Shown here piece by piece: positions 63,768 through 64,000 of a DNA stretch of 64,000 nucleotides (positions are counted from its first letter, which is position 1; every line of letters begins with the position of its first letter). Under the pieces are notes generated by a model. That model was not told the origin of the DNA and ran no database searches. It saw only the letters and a program-made list of their open reading frames with translations. Source of the stretch: Enterobacter sp. Cy-643 (lineage in GTDB: Bacteria > Pseudomonadota > Gammaproteobacteria > Enterobacterales > Enterobacteriaceae). The stretch covers positions 806,001-870,000 of the forward strand of contig NZ_VWWV01000002.1 in the NCBI RefSeq assembly GCF_011752815.1. The letters are read 5' to 3'. The position numbers were made by a program, and so were the translations under genes.

Positions 63768-64000
63768 ATGAGTAACACTACGGGTAATCCCTCTTCCAAA
63801 CTGCACCTTGGCCTGCTGATTCACCTGTCGAACCAGTTCAAAGACCAGCTCATCACCCAGTACTTTTCGCCGATGGGCATCACCGGTGCGCAATTTAAGG
63901 TCTTGATAAGCATCTTTAAGGGCTTTAACAGCCCGGTAGAAGTCAGCAAAAATCTGGTGATGGATACCGGCGCCATGAGCCGCATGCTTGAACGAATGGT
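63768..64000 (+). CDS. MarR-family transcriptional regulator, N-terminal part (3' truncated by window)
   Basis: The first 78 codons are visible: MSNTTGNPSSKLHLGLLIHL, then FKDQLITQYFSPMGITGAQF, KVLISIFKGFNSPVEVSKNL and VMDTGAMSRMLERMV. Layout and wording (dimerisation helix, then a winged helix with SKNLVMDTGAMSRMLERM as recognition helix) are those of MarR/SlyA regulators, which often repress a neighbouring efflux or detoxification operon. The gene runs beyond the window, so targets cannot be seen. In E. coli this site next to yaiW holds sbmA. Confidence 0.85.
   Translation, partial: MSNTTGNPSSKLHLGLLIHLSNQFKDQLITQYFSPMGITGAQFKVLISIFKGFNSPVEVSKNLVMDTGAMSRMLERM

Overview
This window is chromosomal DNA of a gammaproteobacterium in the family Enterobacteriaceae. 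Protein after protein matches its Escherichia coli counterpart in length and key residues, and from the cyo operon (about 4.1 kb) to yaiW (63.6 kb) the gene order follows the E. coli ampG-to-sbmA interval read in reverse. The sequence is moderately GC-rich. Its intergenic palindromes of the CCCTCACCC / GGGTGAGGG type and an ERIC element suggest a relative of Enterobacter, Klebsiella or Cedecea rather than E. coli itself. I cannot fix the genus from sequence alone. No rRNA, tRNA, CRISPR array, IS element or prophage was seen.

Layout. 1-3.6 kb: the 3' end of a DASS-type anion transporter, then an operon of the Hsp70 paralogue hscC and a polytopic membrane J-domain protein. 4.1-8.9 kb: cyoABCDE (cytochrome bo3 oxidase), preceded by a perfect ArcA box. 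9-12.6 kb: yajR, yajQ, panE-yajL. 12.9-18.7 kb: thiI diverging from xseB-ispA-dxs-yajO (isoprenoid precursor supply). 18.9-22.5 kb: nrdR-ribD-ribE-nusB-thiL (riboflavin and thiamin). 22.6-25.6 kb: yajI, tsx and a WYL regulator/VOC protein pair. 25.7-31.3 kb: queA-tgt-yajC-secD-secF (queuosine plus Sec translocation). 31.5-32.8 kb: acpH and a 2-Cys peroxiredoxin. 32.9-37.1 kb: an accessory cluster (amidohydrolase, ABM-domain membrane protein, YcaC-like hydrolase) diverging from a LysR regulator. 37.1-42.3 kb: malZ, proY, brnQ. 42.7-49.3 kb: phoBR diverging from sbcDC. 49.7-53.8 kb: mak, rdgC, ppnP and aroL-yaiA-aroM. 54.2-58.8 kb: a DUF2076-type protein, yaiI, proC, psiF, phoA, iraP. 59.1-64 kb: an MdtG-like MFS pump, ddlA, yaiZ, yaiY, yaiW and the start of a MarR-family gene.

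Differences from the E. coli order: ampG is not next to cyoA, pgpA is absent after thiL, yajD is replaced by the WYL/VOC pair, araJ is absent between sbcC and mak, dgcC is absent between psiF and proC, an mdtG-like gene sits between iraP and ddlA, and a MarR regulator lies where sbmA would be. Phosphate control is represented twice (Pho boxes at phoB and phoA, plus psiF).

The most unusual non-coding content is a pair of roughly 390-bp composite elements at 39.1-39.5 and 49.4-49.7 kb. They lie in inverted orientation but each is in the same sense as the gene it follows (proY, sbcC). They fold into several hairpins around a closing stem, and differences between the copies include compensatory base-pair changes. 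This suggests a conserved structured RNA or a mobile palindromic repeat. A related family of short palindromes sits at seven gene 3' ends, one of them expanded into a 39-bp tandem array.
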